Counted from the stretch's first letter, positions 45,381 through 55,630 are shown. The stretch: 64,000 nt of DNA from Nocardioidaceae bacterium (GCA_030447805.1 JAUJOE010000003.1:233752-297751); one strand, 5' to 3'. Notes: generated from the letters alone by a model not told the origin. Translations and numbers: made by a program.

Positions 45381-46837
45381 GTGCTGCCCGAGATTGCCGA
45401 CGCGCTCAGCGCCGTCGGGATTACCGAAGCGTTCCCCATCCAAGAAATGACCCTGCCCATCGGCCTGATGGGCACCGACCTGATCGGTCAGGCTCGCACC
45501 GGCACCGGCAAGACGTTGGCGTTCGCCATTCCCATCCTGCAGCGCATCATCGCACCCCGTGACCCTGACTTCCACGAGCTGGTGGCGCCCGGAAAGCCGC
45601 AGGCGCTGGTCGTTGCGCCGACCCGAGAGCTGGCGCTGCAGGTGTCGGGCGACCTGACCCTTGCCGGCAGGCTGCGCGGCACTCGCACGGTCACCGTGTA
45701 CGGCGGTGTGCCCTACGAACCGCAGCTCGACGCGTTGCGGTCCGGGGTAGACATCGTGGTCGGCACGCCGGGTCGCCTGCTCGACCTGGCCGCGCGCAAG
45801 GCCCTCGACCTGTCGCACGTGAAGGTCTTGGTGCTCGACGAGGCCGACGAGATGCTCGACCTGGGTTTCCTGCCCGACGTGGAGCGGCTCATCGCCAAGA
45901 CTCCCGAGCTCCGCCAGACGATGCTGTTCAGCGCGACGATGCGCGGCGAGGTCGTCACGTTGGCGCGCACGCACATGCGGCACCCGGTCAATATCCGCGC
46001 CGAGTCGAGCACCGAGAACGCGACGGTTCCGGCCACCGCCCAGTTCGTCTACCTGGTCCACGACCTCGACAAGACCGAGATCATCGCCCGCATCATGCAG
46101 GCCGAGAACCGCGGCTTGTCGCTGATCTTCACCCGAACCAAGCGGCAGGCGCAGCGGATCGCCGAGGAGCTGATCGACCGGGGTTCCCCGCTGCTCCGCT
46201 GCACGGCGACATGGCGCAGGTTGCACGTGAGCGGGCGCTCAAGCGGTTCCGTGACGGCTCGGTCGAGATTCTCGTCGCAACCGACGTCGCTGCCCGCGGT
46301 ATCGACGTCGTCGGCATCACCCACGTCATCAACTTCAGCTGCCCCGAGGACGAGAACATGTACGTCCACCGGATCGGCCGCACAGGTCGTGCGGGCGCGA
46401 CAGGGATAGCTATCACGTTCGTCGACTGGGCCGACGTGACACGGTGGAAAATGATCAACAAGGCACTTGACTTGCCGTTCGACGAGCCGGTGGAGACGTA
46501 CTCCACCAGCGAGCACCTGTATCACGAACACGGCATCCCAGCCGGGGCGAAGGGCCGCCTGTCGACGGCGCCCCAGTCCGCCCCTCGCCCAACCCGCGAG
46601 CGACCTTCCGCTAGCGCCACAACTGACGGTGGCACCGGACACGCCCGGTCAGACAGGGGTCGGCGCCGCACCCGCGGTGGCGAGCAACGGACCTCCTCGC
46701 GGGTCGAGGATCCCGCCGCGTCGGGTGACGGCGACAGCGCCCGTACCGAGACCCAGGCGGTTCCTCGGCGTCGTCGCAACCGCAACCGCAGCCGCACCCG
46801 CAGCGGCGAACCGTTGACGAGATCAGCAGACAGCTAG
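45381..46837 (+). CDS. DEAD-box ATP-dependent RNA helicase (one frameshift)
   Basis: Q motif [14 protein letters not shown], motif [23 protein letters not shown], the box [17 protein letters not shown] in MLFSATMRG, then after a shift near 46190 [15 protein letters not shown] and the [10 protein letters not shown] motif. The C-tail is Arg-rich ([15 protein letters not shown]) for RNA binding. The GTG 45381 start is tentative: family sequence ([15 protein letters not shown]) begins about 7 codons earlier without a start codon, so the 5' end may also hide an indel. Confidence 0.9.
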
Positions 46838-46842
46838 ACCCG

Positions 46843-46943
46843 GTCGGCGGTACCGGAGCGACCAGTCGGCGGTATCGGCGGGGAGCGACCAGTCGGCGGT
46901 ATGGGAGCGACCAGTCGGCGGTACGGGAGCGACCAGTCGGCGG
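46843..46943 (-). repeat. 22-bp tandem repeat family B, four copies
   Basis: Units at 46843, 46865 (27 nt), 46892 and 46914 plus a partial one: GTCGGCGGTA, then GGGAGCGACCA. It is the reverse complement of the 30345 array with a one-base difference (CAGTCGG for CACTCGG). It again fills a convergent gap, between the helicase and the L,D-transpeptidase. Confidence 0.9.
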
Positions 46944-46956
46944 AGGGGGAGGGGGA

Positions 46957-47672
46957 TCAGGGCGTGACGACGACGGGGGTCTCGATGCGGGAGAACTCCC
47001 ACAGCGCTCTGGCGTCGGTGATCCACTGCCGGATGCAGCCAGCGGACTGCGGCGTACCGAGCTGGCTGCGGGACTGTGCCAGCGTGCCGTCGTGGAACGC
47101 GGGGATGTCGTGGAAGCCGATGGCTGAGCGCTCGCCGGTGGCAAACCGCACCATGTAGTTCATCGTCTCTTCTAGGTTGAAACTGACGGCGTGGCGCGAC
47201 TTCGAGTAGACGGCGTAGCGGCCGGGGTCGAGCAGATCCGGGTCAGTGCCGCCCGACACGAGGTAGGTCCGGGCCACCGCGTCCTTGCGAGTCACGAGCC
47301 AGACCCGTTGCTCGCTGATGTCGTAGACGATCCGTTTGCCCTGGCCGGACCGCGGTGGCACCCTCGGCTCAGCCGCCGGCTCGGCACCTCTGTCAACGGA
47401 ACCGTCAGGATCGCCGACGGTCGCGGCTGAGTCTTCGACCGTCAGCCAGCGTCGGACATGTGCGTCGGCGCGAACCCGGCCCGCTGGCTGCCTGCCCGGG
47501 TCGAACGGTTGCCGGTGCGAGTCGCTGCTGGCAGGCGTCTCGCCCATCGCCGCGCCCGGACCAACAACCGAAAGTTCCAGCCAACGTGAGGACCGTCACC
47601 GCGACCGCCCCGACGGCCGACGAGAGCCGTTTGGAGCTGGAGACCCGAGGGCGCTGGGGAAGATGGCACCAT
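46957..47672 (-). CDS. L,D-transpeptidase-like (YkuD) protein, N-terminus frameshifted
   Basis: The catalytic domain reads KRIVYDISEQRVWLVTRKDA, then GFHDIPAFHDG and the Cys motif GTPQSAGCIRQWITDARALW. An N-terminal hydrophobic leader (LSSAVGAVAVTVLTLAGTFG) lies in another frame, joined by a shift near 47555; the start is probably ATG 47672. Such enzymes make 3-3 peptidoglycan cross-links or anchor proteins outside the membrane. The catalytic His lies in GFHDIP. Confidence 0.8.
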
Positions 47673-47776
47673 CTGGCCGATTCTAGACAGCACCCCCACG
47701 TGAATTCGGCTGACACTGTAAGGCTGGCGCCTTGTGTCGCCTTGCATTGCGCCGAATCCGAAGGGATGCTGACGCG

Positions 47777-48526
47777 GTGCCTACCGCCCTGATCACCGGA
47801 CCCACCGCCGGAATCGGCTATGCCTTTGCCGCCGCCTTAGCCGCCGAAGGGTTCGACCTCGCCTTGGTCTCCCGTGACAAGGCCCGTTTGGAGCAAGTCG
47901 CCGAAGAGCTCGCCAGCCGCCACCACGTCACCTGCACAGTGCTGCCAGCGGATCTCGCGGACGCTGATGCGACTCTCGCCGTAGAGGAGCGGTTGCGCGA
48001 CCAGCCGGTCGACGTACTGGTCAACAATGCCGGTTTCGGGCTGTGGCGACCGTTCGAGCACAACGACATCGAGGCCGAGCAACGGGGCCTTGACGTGCTG
48101 GTGCGAGCAGTGTTGCGGCTCACCCATGCCGCTCTCCCGGCAATGCTGCGGCGCGGCAGCGGCGACATCGTCAACGTGTCGAGCGTGGCGGGGTTCTTGC
48201 CGCGCGGCACGTACGGCGCGCACAAGGCGTGGGTGACGAGCTTCAGCACCTGGGCTCACCTGCACTACCAGCCTGCCGGGGTGCGCGTGCTGGCGCTGTG
48301 CCCCGGCTTCGTCCGCACCGAGTTCCACTCCCGGATGGGCGCAGGCGTGGACGGCATCCCCGGATGGATGTGGCTGAACGCTGACGCGGTCGTCGCCGAA
48401 GCGCTGAGCGACCTGCGCGCCGGTAAGGCGGTCAGCGTGCCGAGCGCCCGCTACAAGGCGCTGGTTACTGCGACCCGGTTGGCTCCCCGAGGAGTCGTGG
48501 AGAAGCTCGCCAGGCGGGGCCGGTGA
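47777..48526 (+). CDS. Short-chain dehydrogenase/reductase
   Basis: A 249-residue classical SDR: cofactor loop TGPTAGIGYAFAAALAAEG, DLADADA, NNAGFG, Ser of VNVSSVAGFLP, and the YxxxK in YGAHKAW. The R..K pair near SRDKARLEQ suggests NADP(H). GTG 47777 was chosen at the Rossmann start. It overlaps the following hydrolase by 4 nt, so the two are coupled. Substrate unknown. Confidence 0.9.
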   Translation: MPTALITGPTAGIGYAFAAALAAEGFDLALVSRDKARLEQVAEELASRHHVTCTVLPADLADADATLAVEERLRDQPVDVLVNNAGFGLWRPFEHNDIEAEQRGLDVLVRAVLRLTHAALPAMLRRGSGDIVNVSSVAGFLPRGTYGAHKAWVTSFSTWAHLHYQPAGVRVLALCPGFVRTEFHSRMGAGVDGIPGWMWLNADAVVAEALSDLRAGKAVSVPSARYKALVTATRLAPRGVVEKLARRGR

Positions 48527-49379
48527 GCAGACCCCGGACACTCGTGCTCGCTGACGGCGTAGCCCGAACTGACGTCGAGACCGCCCGGGGTACCTTCGCC
48601 ACCCTCAGCTGTCTGCCCCATGACTCGTCTCTCCCGCGCGGTCAGGTCCTGCTCATCCCCGGCTTCACCGGCTCCAAGGAGGACTTCGCGGCGCTGCTCC
48701 CGCTGCTGGCCCAGGCTGGCTGGAGCGCCGCGACGTACGACCAGCGCGGCCAGTACGAGTCGCCGGCGCCGAGCCTGGCGACGACTTCTCCCTCGCCGGT
48801 CTGGCAGCCGACGCGCGGGCGGTGTCCGCATCAGTCTTCGGTACGGCGGAGCGCGTGCACCTCGTCGGGCACTCCTTCGGCGGCCTGGTCGCCGCCAGCG
48901 CAGCGTTGGCGTGGCCGACGTGCTGGGCGAGCCTCACGCTGCTGTGCTCGGGACCCGGCGGCCTGAATGGCGGACTTCGCGACGAGGTCCTGGCCGCCGC
49001 AGCGGCGGTCGAGCGGCGCGGGGTGGAGTGGCTCTACCAGGAGATCGGTCGCCGCGACCGCCAGCGCGGGTGGCGGCCGGAGAGTCCGGAGATCGAGGAG
49101 TTCCTGCACCGGCGATTCGTGGCCAACTCAGCCGAATCGCTGGCCGCCATCGCCCGCCACCTCGGTCAGGCACCTGATCACACGGCGGAGCTCGCTGCGC
49201 TGGGCCTACCTGTCAACGTGCTGCGGGGGGAACACGACACCTGGCCACACGACGTACAGGACCGGTTGGCGGCGGCGCTCGGCACACAGGTGGTCGTCAT
49301 CGCGGATGCGGCCCACTCCCCTGCCTGGGAGCAGCCCGAGGAGACGCGCGACGCCCTGGTGCGGCTGTGGATGAGCTAG
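48523..49379 (+). CDS. Alpha/beta-fold hydrolase (one frameshift)
   Basis: GQVLLIPGFTGSKEDFAALL (oxyanion region), DQRGQYES, then after a shift near 48770 the nucleophile elbow HLVGHSFGGLVAASAALAWP, acid region VLRGEHDTWPH and His in IADAAHSPAWEQPEE. The catalytic triad is thus Ser-Asp-His. It starts in the SDR stop (GTGA). Substrate unknown. Confidence 0.85.
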
Positions 49380-49403
49380 CTCGTCGCACCCACATGTGCG
49401 GGG

Positions 49404-50021
49404 TCACCCCTCGCCTGCGATGAAGGCCCGCACGGCGTCGGCGATGAGTTGTACGGCGATCGCTGACAGCAGCAGACCGGCGATCCGGGTCACCAGCGTG
49501 ATGCCGCTCTCGCGGATGATGCGCAAGATCACCGTCGAGTAGCGCAGCGTCACCCACATCACGACATGGACGAGGATGACGCCGAGGGCGACGGCGACGA
49601 GGTCTGGCACGGCGTCAACCCGTTCAGCAAACACCATGGTGGCGACAATCGCGCCGGGCCCGGCCAGCAGGGGCGTGCCCAGCGGGACCAGCGCCACGTT
49701 GACGTCGCGCGTCGCGGCCGGCTCCTGCTCCCTGCCGGTGAGCAGCTCCAAGGCGACGAGCAGCAGGAGCAAGCCGCCGGCGGCCTGCAGGGCCGGCAGC
49801 GAGATGTGCAGGTAGCTCAGGATCTGCCGACCGAACAGCGCAAACGTCACGATCACGCAGAACGCGACGGTGACCGCCTGCCACGCCGCTCGACCGCGGC
49901 TGCGCGGGGCCAGGTTGCGGGTCAGCGACAAGAACAGGGGAATGGCGCCGGGCGGGTCCATGATCACGAACAAGGTGATGAACACCTCGGCCAGCAGAGT
50001 GGCGTTGACGACGGCACTCAT
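49404..50021 (-). CDS. MarC-family integral membrane protein
   Basis: A 205-residue protein with six predicted helices and family motifs FVIMDPPGAIPLFLSLT and PLGTPLLAGPGAIVATMV. The role of MarC is unresolved; the link to multiple antibiotic resistance has been withdrawn for E. coli MarC. ATG 50021 overlaps the PHP gene stop by 4 nt. Confidence 0.9.
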   Translation of the reverse strand: MSAVVNATLLAEVFITLFVIMDPPGAIPLFLSLTRNLAPRSRGRAAWQAVTVAFCVIVTFALFGRQILSYLHISLPALQAAGGLLLLLVALELLTGREQEPAATRDVNVALVPLGTPLLAGPGAIVATMVFAERVDAVPDLVAVALGVILVHVVMWVTLRYSTVILRIIRESGITLVTRIAGLLLSAIAVQLIADAVRAFIAGEG

Positions 50022-50905
50022 CGACGTACGACTTCGGGGACACGCCGGTGAGCTGCCGCGGCGGTGTCGGCGGCGGCTGCCAGCAGCCGCTCGAGCCCGT
50101 CCGGCGCGGTGAGGTTGCAGCCGAGGTCGTGGTCGACCTTGCCGTCGCCGTGGTAGTCGCTGGCGCCGGTGACCACCAGGCCGAGCTCGCCGGCCAGCCC
50201 GCGCAGCTGCTGCCGGTCGGCGCCGCTGTGGTCCTGGTGGTCGACCTCGACACCGACCAGCCCGGCACGCGCGAAACCAGCCAGTGCCTCGGCGTCGAGC
50301 ACCCCACGGCTGGCGCGCCCCCAGGGATGGGCGATGACGCTGACGCCGCCGGCGGCTGCGACCAGGGCGATCATGTCGGCGGTGGGCGTGGCGTAGCGGA
50401 CGACGTACCCCGGCCGACCGGTGTTGAGCCAGCGGTCGAACGCCTCGGCGCGGTCGCGCACCCACCCCTTCGCCACCATGACATCGGCAATGTGCGGTCT
50501 GCCGATGGCTGGTGACCGCCCGACCTGCTGCAACACCTCGGCCTCGGTGATGTCGAGCCCAGCCAGCCGGAGCTGGGCGATGATCGACGTCAGCCGGCCC
50601 TCTCGACCGGCCAGGATGAGGTCGAGCTCGGCGGTGAGCGGCGGGTAGCTGACATCGGGCAGGTAGGCCAGCAGGTGCACCCCCGCACCGTTGTGCTTGG
50701 TGGAGATCTCGATGCCCGGAACGAGCGCGACGTCGACCCGGCGGGCCGCTTCGGTCGCTTCCGCCCAACCGTCGGCCGAGTCGTGATCGGTCAGCGCGAG
50801 TACGTCGATCCCTGCGGCCGCGGCATGCTCGACCACCGCTGCGGGGGCCTTGGTGCCGTCGGAGGCGGTCGAGTGGCTGTGGAGGTCGATGCGCACGGGT
50901 CTCAC
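50018..50905 (-). CDS. PHP-domain phosphoesterase (TrpH/RNase AM-like)
   Basis: A 295-residue protein. Metal ligands appear in RIDLHSHSTASDGTKAP, ALTDHDSADGW, VPGIEIST, VIAHPWGRA and SDYHGDGK, the full PHP set. Characterised members hydrolyse 3',5'-bisphosphates or act as 5'-3' exoribonucleases on 5S/23S rRNA ends. It is cotranscribed with marC. Confidence 0.92.
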   Translation of the reverse strand: MRPVRIDLHSHSTASDGTKAPAAVVEHAAAAGIDVLALTDHDSADGWAEATEAARRVDVALVPGIEISTKHNGAGVHLLAYLPDVSYPPLTAELDLILAGREGRLTSIIAQLRLAGLDITEAEVLQQVGRSPAIGRPHIADVMVAKGWVRDRAEAFDRWLNTGRPGYVVRYATPTADMIALVAAAGGVSVIAHPWGRASRGVLDAEALAGFARAGLVGVEVDHQDHSGADRQQLRGLAGELGLVVTGASDYHGDGKVDHDLGCNLTAPDGLERLLAAAADTAAAAHRRVPEVVRR

Positions 50906-50982
50906 CCTAGAGGCGTGCGCCGACCTGACAGCCGACGTGGACAGCTGGCGACCCGAGAGCCCGCGAGATGCGCGGCGGAGCG

Positions 50983-51567
50983 TCAGTCGACGACGAGCCG
51001 GGGTGAGAGCTCACCCAGCGGCAGCACGCTCAGCTCGGCCCCGAGCTGGCGGGCGTCGACCAGCTGCATCGGCTCGACGACCAAGGCGCCGGCCCCGGCC
51101 GGGTGCACCACGACCCACAACCAGCGGCCGGCAGCCTCCCCCGCGTACACCGCCCGGTCCGGTACGACGCCGTCGACCGCCCACAGCGGCACCGGTCGGT
51201 CCTCCACGGTGAACCGCGCGTGCGGCGGGCCTTCGCCCACCTCCGGGCCGGGATAGCTGACGGGCAGGCCAGCAAAATGTCCGCCGACGCCTGCGCCGGC
51301 CTCCTCGCAGATCAACAACAACTCGGCCCGGTCACCGAACTGGTCGAGACCGTTCCAGCTCGTCACTGCGCAGCCGCCGTCCGCGGGGGAACCGGTGTAG
51401 GCAAGTCCCCCGAACACCCAGTGCTCGGGCAGTGGCCACGGCGTCCATACCGGCGCGGGCACAGCACTGACCTGGCCGCCGAAGACGGCGGCGAAGGGCT
51501 CAACGACCGTGAGACGCGACTGCACGGAACAACGGTGATGGTCAAGCAGCATCGCGGTCAAGCCCAC
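50983..51567 (-). CDS. DUF6758-like protein
   Basis: A 194-residue protein: VWTPWPLPEHWVFGGLAYTG, LLLICEEAGAGVGGHFAGLP, and WLWVVVHPAGAGALVVEPMQ fit an actinobacterial family found beside PHP genes. Family members normally start with a CxxC zinc pair; here only one Cys (HHRCSVQSR) is seen, so the N-terminus may be misread. Function unknown. Confidence 0.6.
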   Translation of the reverse strand: MGLTAMLLDHHRCSVQSRLTVVEPFAAVFGGQVSAVPAPVWTPWPLPEHWVFGGLAYTGSPADGGCAVTSWNGLDQFGDRAELLLICEEAGAGVGGHFAGLPVSYPGPEVGEGPPHARFTVEDRPVPLWAVDGVVPDRAVYAGEAAGRWLWVVVHPAGAGALVVEPMQLVDARQLGAELSVLPLGELSPRLVVD

Positions 51568-51604
51568 GACCTGCGTCTTTGCCGCGTGCGGTTAGCGTCG
51601 AGGG

Positions 51605-52024
51605 GTGAAAGTGCCGTGCGTGGGCGCCGTCGTCCTCGACGATCAGGGCCGCCTCCTCGTCGTACGCCGCCGGCACCCGCCCGCCCAGGACTTGTGGTCG
51701 TTGCCGGGTGGTCGCGTGGAGCCTGATGAGTCGCTCACCGCCGCAGTGAAGCGAGAGGTGTTCGAGGAGACCGGACTGGTGGTCGCGGTCGGCGACGCCG
51801 TCGGTGCGGTCGAGATACCGGCCGGCGGCGACGTCGTCTACGACGTCACGGACTTCGCGGCGACCGTGGTCGGTGACCCGGCGGCTCTGCTCGCCGGTGA
51901 TGACGCCGCGGACGTCGCCTGGGTCACCCGTGCGGAGCTCGGCTCGCTGACGTGCTCGCCTGGCCTGGCCGAGACGCTCACCCGATGGAATATCTGGCCA
52001 CGGGCGCATCGCGCGGACAGTTAG
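51605..52024 (+). CDS. NUDIX hydrolase
   Basis: A 139-residue protein with the box GGRVEPDESLTAAVKREVFE then ETGL. VGAVVLDDQGRLLVVRRRHP precedes it. The acidic C-part (DAADVAWVTRAEL) is normal for ADP-ribose/dNTP-type NUDIX enzymes; the substrate cannot be told. GTG 51605 is the start, 37 nt from the divergent DUF6758-like gene. Confidence 0.88.
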   Translation: MKVPCVGAVVLDDQGRLLVVRRRHPPAQDLWSLPGGRVEPDESLTAAVKREVFEETGLVVAVGDAVGAVEIPAGGDVVYDVTDFAATVVGDPAALLAGDDAADVAWVTRAELGSLTCSPGLAETLTRWNIWPRAHRADS

Positions 52025-52109
52025 CCCGAAGCAGGACGTTGCGTCCCTAGTCGAGCTCGACCCGGCCAGCGTGGTGACGTACCGGCTCATCGGGTACGAC
52101 AACCGGTCC

Positions 52110-52192
52110 TCTGCCGCCAGGTGTCGGAAGACGTACGCCGAACACGTGCCCAAGGGGTACCTCTGCCGCCGCGCGTCGGAAGACGTACGCCG
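52110..52192 (-). repeat. MIRU-like repeat family A, two tandem units
   Basis: 31-nt cores at 52110-52140 and 52162-52192, both with GGAAGACGTACGCCG; unit period 52. Orientation is opposite to the 40.7 and 41.9 kb arrays. They lie in the convergent gap between the NUDIX and histidine-phosphatase genes; nothing else is seen up to 52375. Confidence 0.9.
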
Positions 52193-52375
52193 CGCGGCGC
52201 TGTCAGCGGCTGACGTGGCAGTTCCGCCGTCGAGGGTAGGCTTGCCGCAACAACCGACTCGGTGCTGTCGCCCTCGCCGCCGCGCTTGTTACGGGCCTGG
52301 CAGTCGCACGGTCTGCCCACTTTTGACACCTCACGCAACCGGCTGAGCAGGACCTGTCGTACGCCGCGGGTGTTG

Positions 52376-52963
52376 TCACGGCGTCGGGTCGCAGTTCCAG
52401 CGGTCCAGGGTGGGAGTGCCGCGGTCGTAACCCAACACGCTGACCCTGGCAGTGTCGAGCGGCAGGTGCTCCCCGAGCGTGACGGGCTGCTCGATCCAGC
52501 GAGCCGCGAGTGCCCGCAAGATGTGGCCGTGGGCGAACAGGGCGATCCGTCCGTCGAGGGCGCGGTACTTCTCGATCATCCGGTCGACCCGCGCGCTCAC
52601 CTGCTCGGGTGACTCGCCGCCCGCGGCGCCCCCGGTCCAGACGGTCCAGTCCGGCCGAGTTTCCCGCACTTCCACCCGCGTCATGCCCTCGTAGTCGCCG
52701 TAGTCCCACTCCAGCAGGTCATCATCAATCCGTACGTCGTGGGCACCGGCGAGCTCTGCGGTGCGCCGGGCCCGCTGGAGCGGGCTCGACAAGACGAGAT
52801 CGAACGACGTACGGGCTAGCACTGGTCGCAACGAGCGCGCTGCCTGTTCGCCGGCCTCCGTGAGCGGAATGTCGGAGACGCCGGTGTGCTGACCGGACAG
52901 GCTCCACTCCGTCTGCCCGTGCCGGATCAGCCAGATCTCGTTCGCGACGTCCTCGGTGCTCAC
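52376..52963 (-). CDS. Histidine phosphatase (phosphoglycerate-mutase-like)
   Basis: A 195-residue protein. The catalytic motif IWLIRHGQTEWSLSGQHTG has the phospho-acceptor His, then LVLSSPLQRARRTAELAG, Glu in EWDYGDYEGMTR, and the second His in LFAHGHILRALAARW. It is a broad-specificity phosphatase of the acid type; the substrate is unknown. The start is GTG 52963. Confidence 0.92.
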   Translation of the reverse strand: MSTEDVANEIWLIRHGQTEWSLSGQHTGVSDIPLTEAGEQAARSLRPVLARTSFDLVLSSPLQRARRTAELAGAHDVRIDDDLLEWDYGDYEGMTRVEVRETRPDWTVWTGGAAGGESPEQVSARVDRMIEKYRALDGRIALFAHGHILRALAARWIEQPVTLGEHLPLDTARVSVLGYDRGTPTLDRWNCDPTP

Positions 52964-53021
52964 CTGCGGACTTTAGCGGCCCTAGCGTGCCCATCCCGCA
53001 TGGACGGGCACGCGCACCTCG

Positions 53022-53869
53022 TCAGCCGGGTAGGAAGTCCAGGATCAGCCGTCGAACGGTTTCCGGTTCCTCTACCCAGGGTTGGTGACCGGCGTCGTCG
53101 ATGACCGCGAGCGTCGCCTTGGGTAGTGCCCGGGCGAGTGAAGCGACACCGTCGATCGGTCGCGGATCGTGACTGCCGTGGATGAGGAGCACGGGCGCGG
53201 TGACGCGGGCACACTCAGCCCGCTCGCTCCGTTTGCTGCGCGTGTTCGTCTCCGCGTTGAGCGCGCGGTTGCACTCCAGATTGAGGTCTAACCGCGTCTG
53301 CGCCTCTCGGCGCGCCAGGTCCTCGGCAGCGACCGCGTCGGCATAGTCAGGAGCCAGCACAGTGTCCGCCACTCCACTTCCTCACTCCAGGACCGGTCGA
53401 GTCGTCGCAACTCCTCTCGCCGAGACCGCTGCTCGTGGGTGAGCCGAGCGTCAGCGCGGCGCTGGTAATCGCCCCGGTGCTGCTGCCAGTTGAGGCCAAC
53501 GCCGCCGCAGTAGATGAGTCCGGCGACACGATCGGGGTGGGCCACTGCGTATGCAAGCCCGAGAGTCGCCCCGAAGGAGTGTCCGAACACGAACCACTGC
53601 CGGTGCCCGAAGTGTGCACGCAACTCATCGAGGTCGGCCACGAACCGGGCCAGACGATAGTCGATGTTGGCACCCGACCGCCCGCATCCTCGCTGGTCAT
53701 AGCGGTAAGTGCTGGCCTTGTCGGCAACCAGGTCAGCGACCGGAGCTAGGTAGTCCCACATCCCGGGGCCACCATGAATGCAGACGATGCCCGCAGCGCC
53801 CGGCCGGATCTCCGCCTGCGCCCACAGCGCTGCGCCGTCGCTCAGGACGAGCGTCTCCTCCACGCCCAC
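53022..53869 (-). CDS. Alpha/beta hydrolase, proline-iminopeptidase-like (one frameshift)
   Basis: GIVCIHGGPGMWDYLAPVAD (HGGPG oxyanion motif typical of prolyl iminopeptidases), YDQRGCGRSG, nucleophile VFGHSFGATLGLAYAVAHPD, and after a shift near 53358 APVLLIHGSHDPRPIDG with catalytic Asp and IDDAGHQPWVEEPE with His. The start is GTG 53869 or 53863. Cytosolic peptidase or esterase. Confidence 0.85.
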
Positions 53870-53982
53870 AACCTAGCCTCCGGGCGCTTCTAGCGCGGTG
53901 GTCTCGACCGGCACCAGCCGGAGGGTTCTCGCCGTAGCTGGCGTTGAAGTTCAGTTGCGACCGAACTGCACGAGGTCCGCAG

Positions 53983-54453
53983 CTACCCGTCTCGCAACGC
54001 GAGCCGACCCAACAGGTTGCGGGCATCCTCGGCCACCGCCGGTTGGCAGACCAGCTCGTACGACGTCGCGACAACGCCGGTGTTCGAGGTGAAGTCCCGC
54101 TTCCCGCCCGTCGCGGCGTACGCAAGAAGTCCCGACACGGCGCCGACGCCAGCCCCGATCGCGGCCGCGACGATGGGGACCAGCAGTGTGACACCCTCGC
54201 CGAACAACATCACGAAAGTGCCGATGAACAGTCCCCATAGCGCGCCGCTTCCGGCGCCGGCGGTGGCCACGCGGCCGCGGGTCAGCCGGCCGGTGACGTT
54301 CTCGACCAGCCGCAGGTTGCTGCCCACGATGGTGACGTTCTCCACGGGGAACTGGTTGTCGGACAAGTAGTCCACCGCTTCTTGGGCTTTGGCGTATGTG
54401 GGGTACGTGCCGATCGGCAGGCCAGTTGGCAGCTCGCGCAGTGGTGATGTCAT
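53983..54453 (-). CDS. General-stress-protein (YflT/17M-like) domain membrane protein
   Basis: A 156-residue protein. The N-terminal domain reads LPIGTYPTYAKAQEAVDYLS and FPVENVTIVGSNLRLVENVT, typical of the general stress protein 17M-like domain. Then two membrane segments (LWGLFIGTFVMLFGEGVTLL; VPIVAAAIGAGVGAVSGLLA) and a C-terminal domain follow. Such genes lie near MgtE-CBS genes in actinobacteria, as here. Role unknown. Confidence 0.8.
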   Translation of the reverse strand: MTSPLRELPTGLPIGTYPTYAKAQEAVDYLSDNQFPVENVTIVGSNLRLVENVTGRLTRGRVATAGAGSGALWGLFIGTFVMLFGEGVTLLVPIVAAAIGAGVGAVSGLLAYAATGGKRDFTSNTGVVATSYELVCQPAVAEDARNLLGRLALRDG

Positions 54454-54548
54454 GCCCCTATCGTGACACGGAGCCGCCCCGCAGCCGTACCTTCCGACAT
54501 GGTGAGCCGGCGCGGCGCAGAGCGCCGAGCGGAAGGCTCCGTAGCGGG

Positions 54549-55465
54549 TCAGTCGACTGGTGCCTCGATGAGAGAGTCCAGCCGAGAGCGGGCGTTGACC
54601 ACCAGGGCCAGGCCGGCGAGGATCAGCAGCAGTCCCAGGTAGACCGTGAGTGGGGGGTCTGGCCGAGGAAGACGCCGGCCAACAGGGCGGCGCCCGGCAC
54701 CTCCAGCAGGATCGTCATCGACACGACGGTCGGGCTGATCGTGGCCAAAAGGTAGTTGAACACGGAGTGGCCGAGGATCTGCGACGCCACCGTCACGGCG
54801 GCGATGAGCAGCCAGCTCCGCGTCGAGAACCCGGCAATCTGCACCCCTCCCAGCACGCACGCGACCAGCAGCACCGCCGCACTCGTGGCATAACACAACA
54901 GCCCGTACGTCGTCGTGCTGGCCTGCTCGCGCACCCGCCCGCCGACGGTGACATAGACCGCGGCAAAGACACCTCCGACGAGCGCCAGCAGGTCCCCGGC
55001 CAGCGCGCGGGTGGAGATCGACAGGTCGACACCGGATACCACGAGGACTCCGGCCAGTGCGAGACCGAGGCCCCGCCATACTTGGCCGCTGGCGCGTACC
55101 CCGGATAGCCGGGCGATCACGACCACCCACGCCACCTGCGTGCATACCAAAGCTGTCGCTGACGCCACCGACGTGTACTTCAACGAAGCGGTCCAGGTCG
55201 CGAAGTGGCAGGCCAACATGACGCCGGCGAAGCAGCTGCGCACGACCTGCCGCCGGGGCAGCGTGCGGAGCTCGTGCCGTGAGGCCGTGAGACCGCTCGG
55301 GAGAAGAGAGAGCGCGCCGAGCCCGCTGCGCCACAGCGACATCGCCAGCGCCGGCACCGCCGTCGCCGCCGCCATCAACGGCCCCGACAGCGACACCCCG
55401 ATGACGCCAACGACGAGCAGCAGGACGGAGGTGGCGTGCAGATCGGAGGTTTGACGCCCGGGCAC
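54549..55465 (-). CDS. EamA/DMT-family transporter (one frameshift)
   Basis: About 305 residues with ten predicted helices in two EamA repeats, e.g. SVLLLVVGVIGVSLSGPLMA and GDLLALVGGVFAAVYVTVGG, ending in VYLGLLLILAGLALVVNARS. The last helix is in another frame after a run of six G at about 54655. The start is probably GTG 55465. Small-molecule exporter, substrate unknown. Confidence 0.85.
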
Positions 55466-55493
55466 CCCGCCATCCTTCCCTCCCCCTCCGGAG

Positions 55494-55611
55494 TTGTCAG
55501 AACGTAGTGCCGCTATGGCGGCAATAGCGACTGACAAGTGGTGCAAGGGTCCCGGAGTTGTCAGAACGTAGTCGACCTATAGGCCGCAATGGCGGCGATA
55601 CGGACTGACAA
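55494..55611. repeat. Paired hairpin repeat family C
   Basis: Two related units: 55494-55537 and 55558-55611. Each begins GAGTTGTCAGAACGTAGT (starting 3 nt upstream) and closes with CTGACAAGT. TTGTCAG pairs with CTGACAA, and an inner GCCGC/GCGGC stem nests inside. They lie between the EamA and PhzF genes. Confidence 0.8.
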
Positions 55612-55630
55612 GTCGCGGGCGTTCTTGGGG

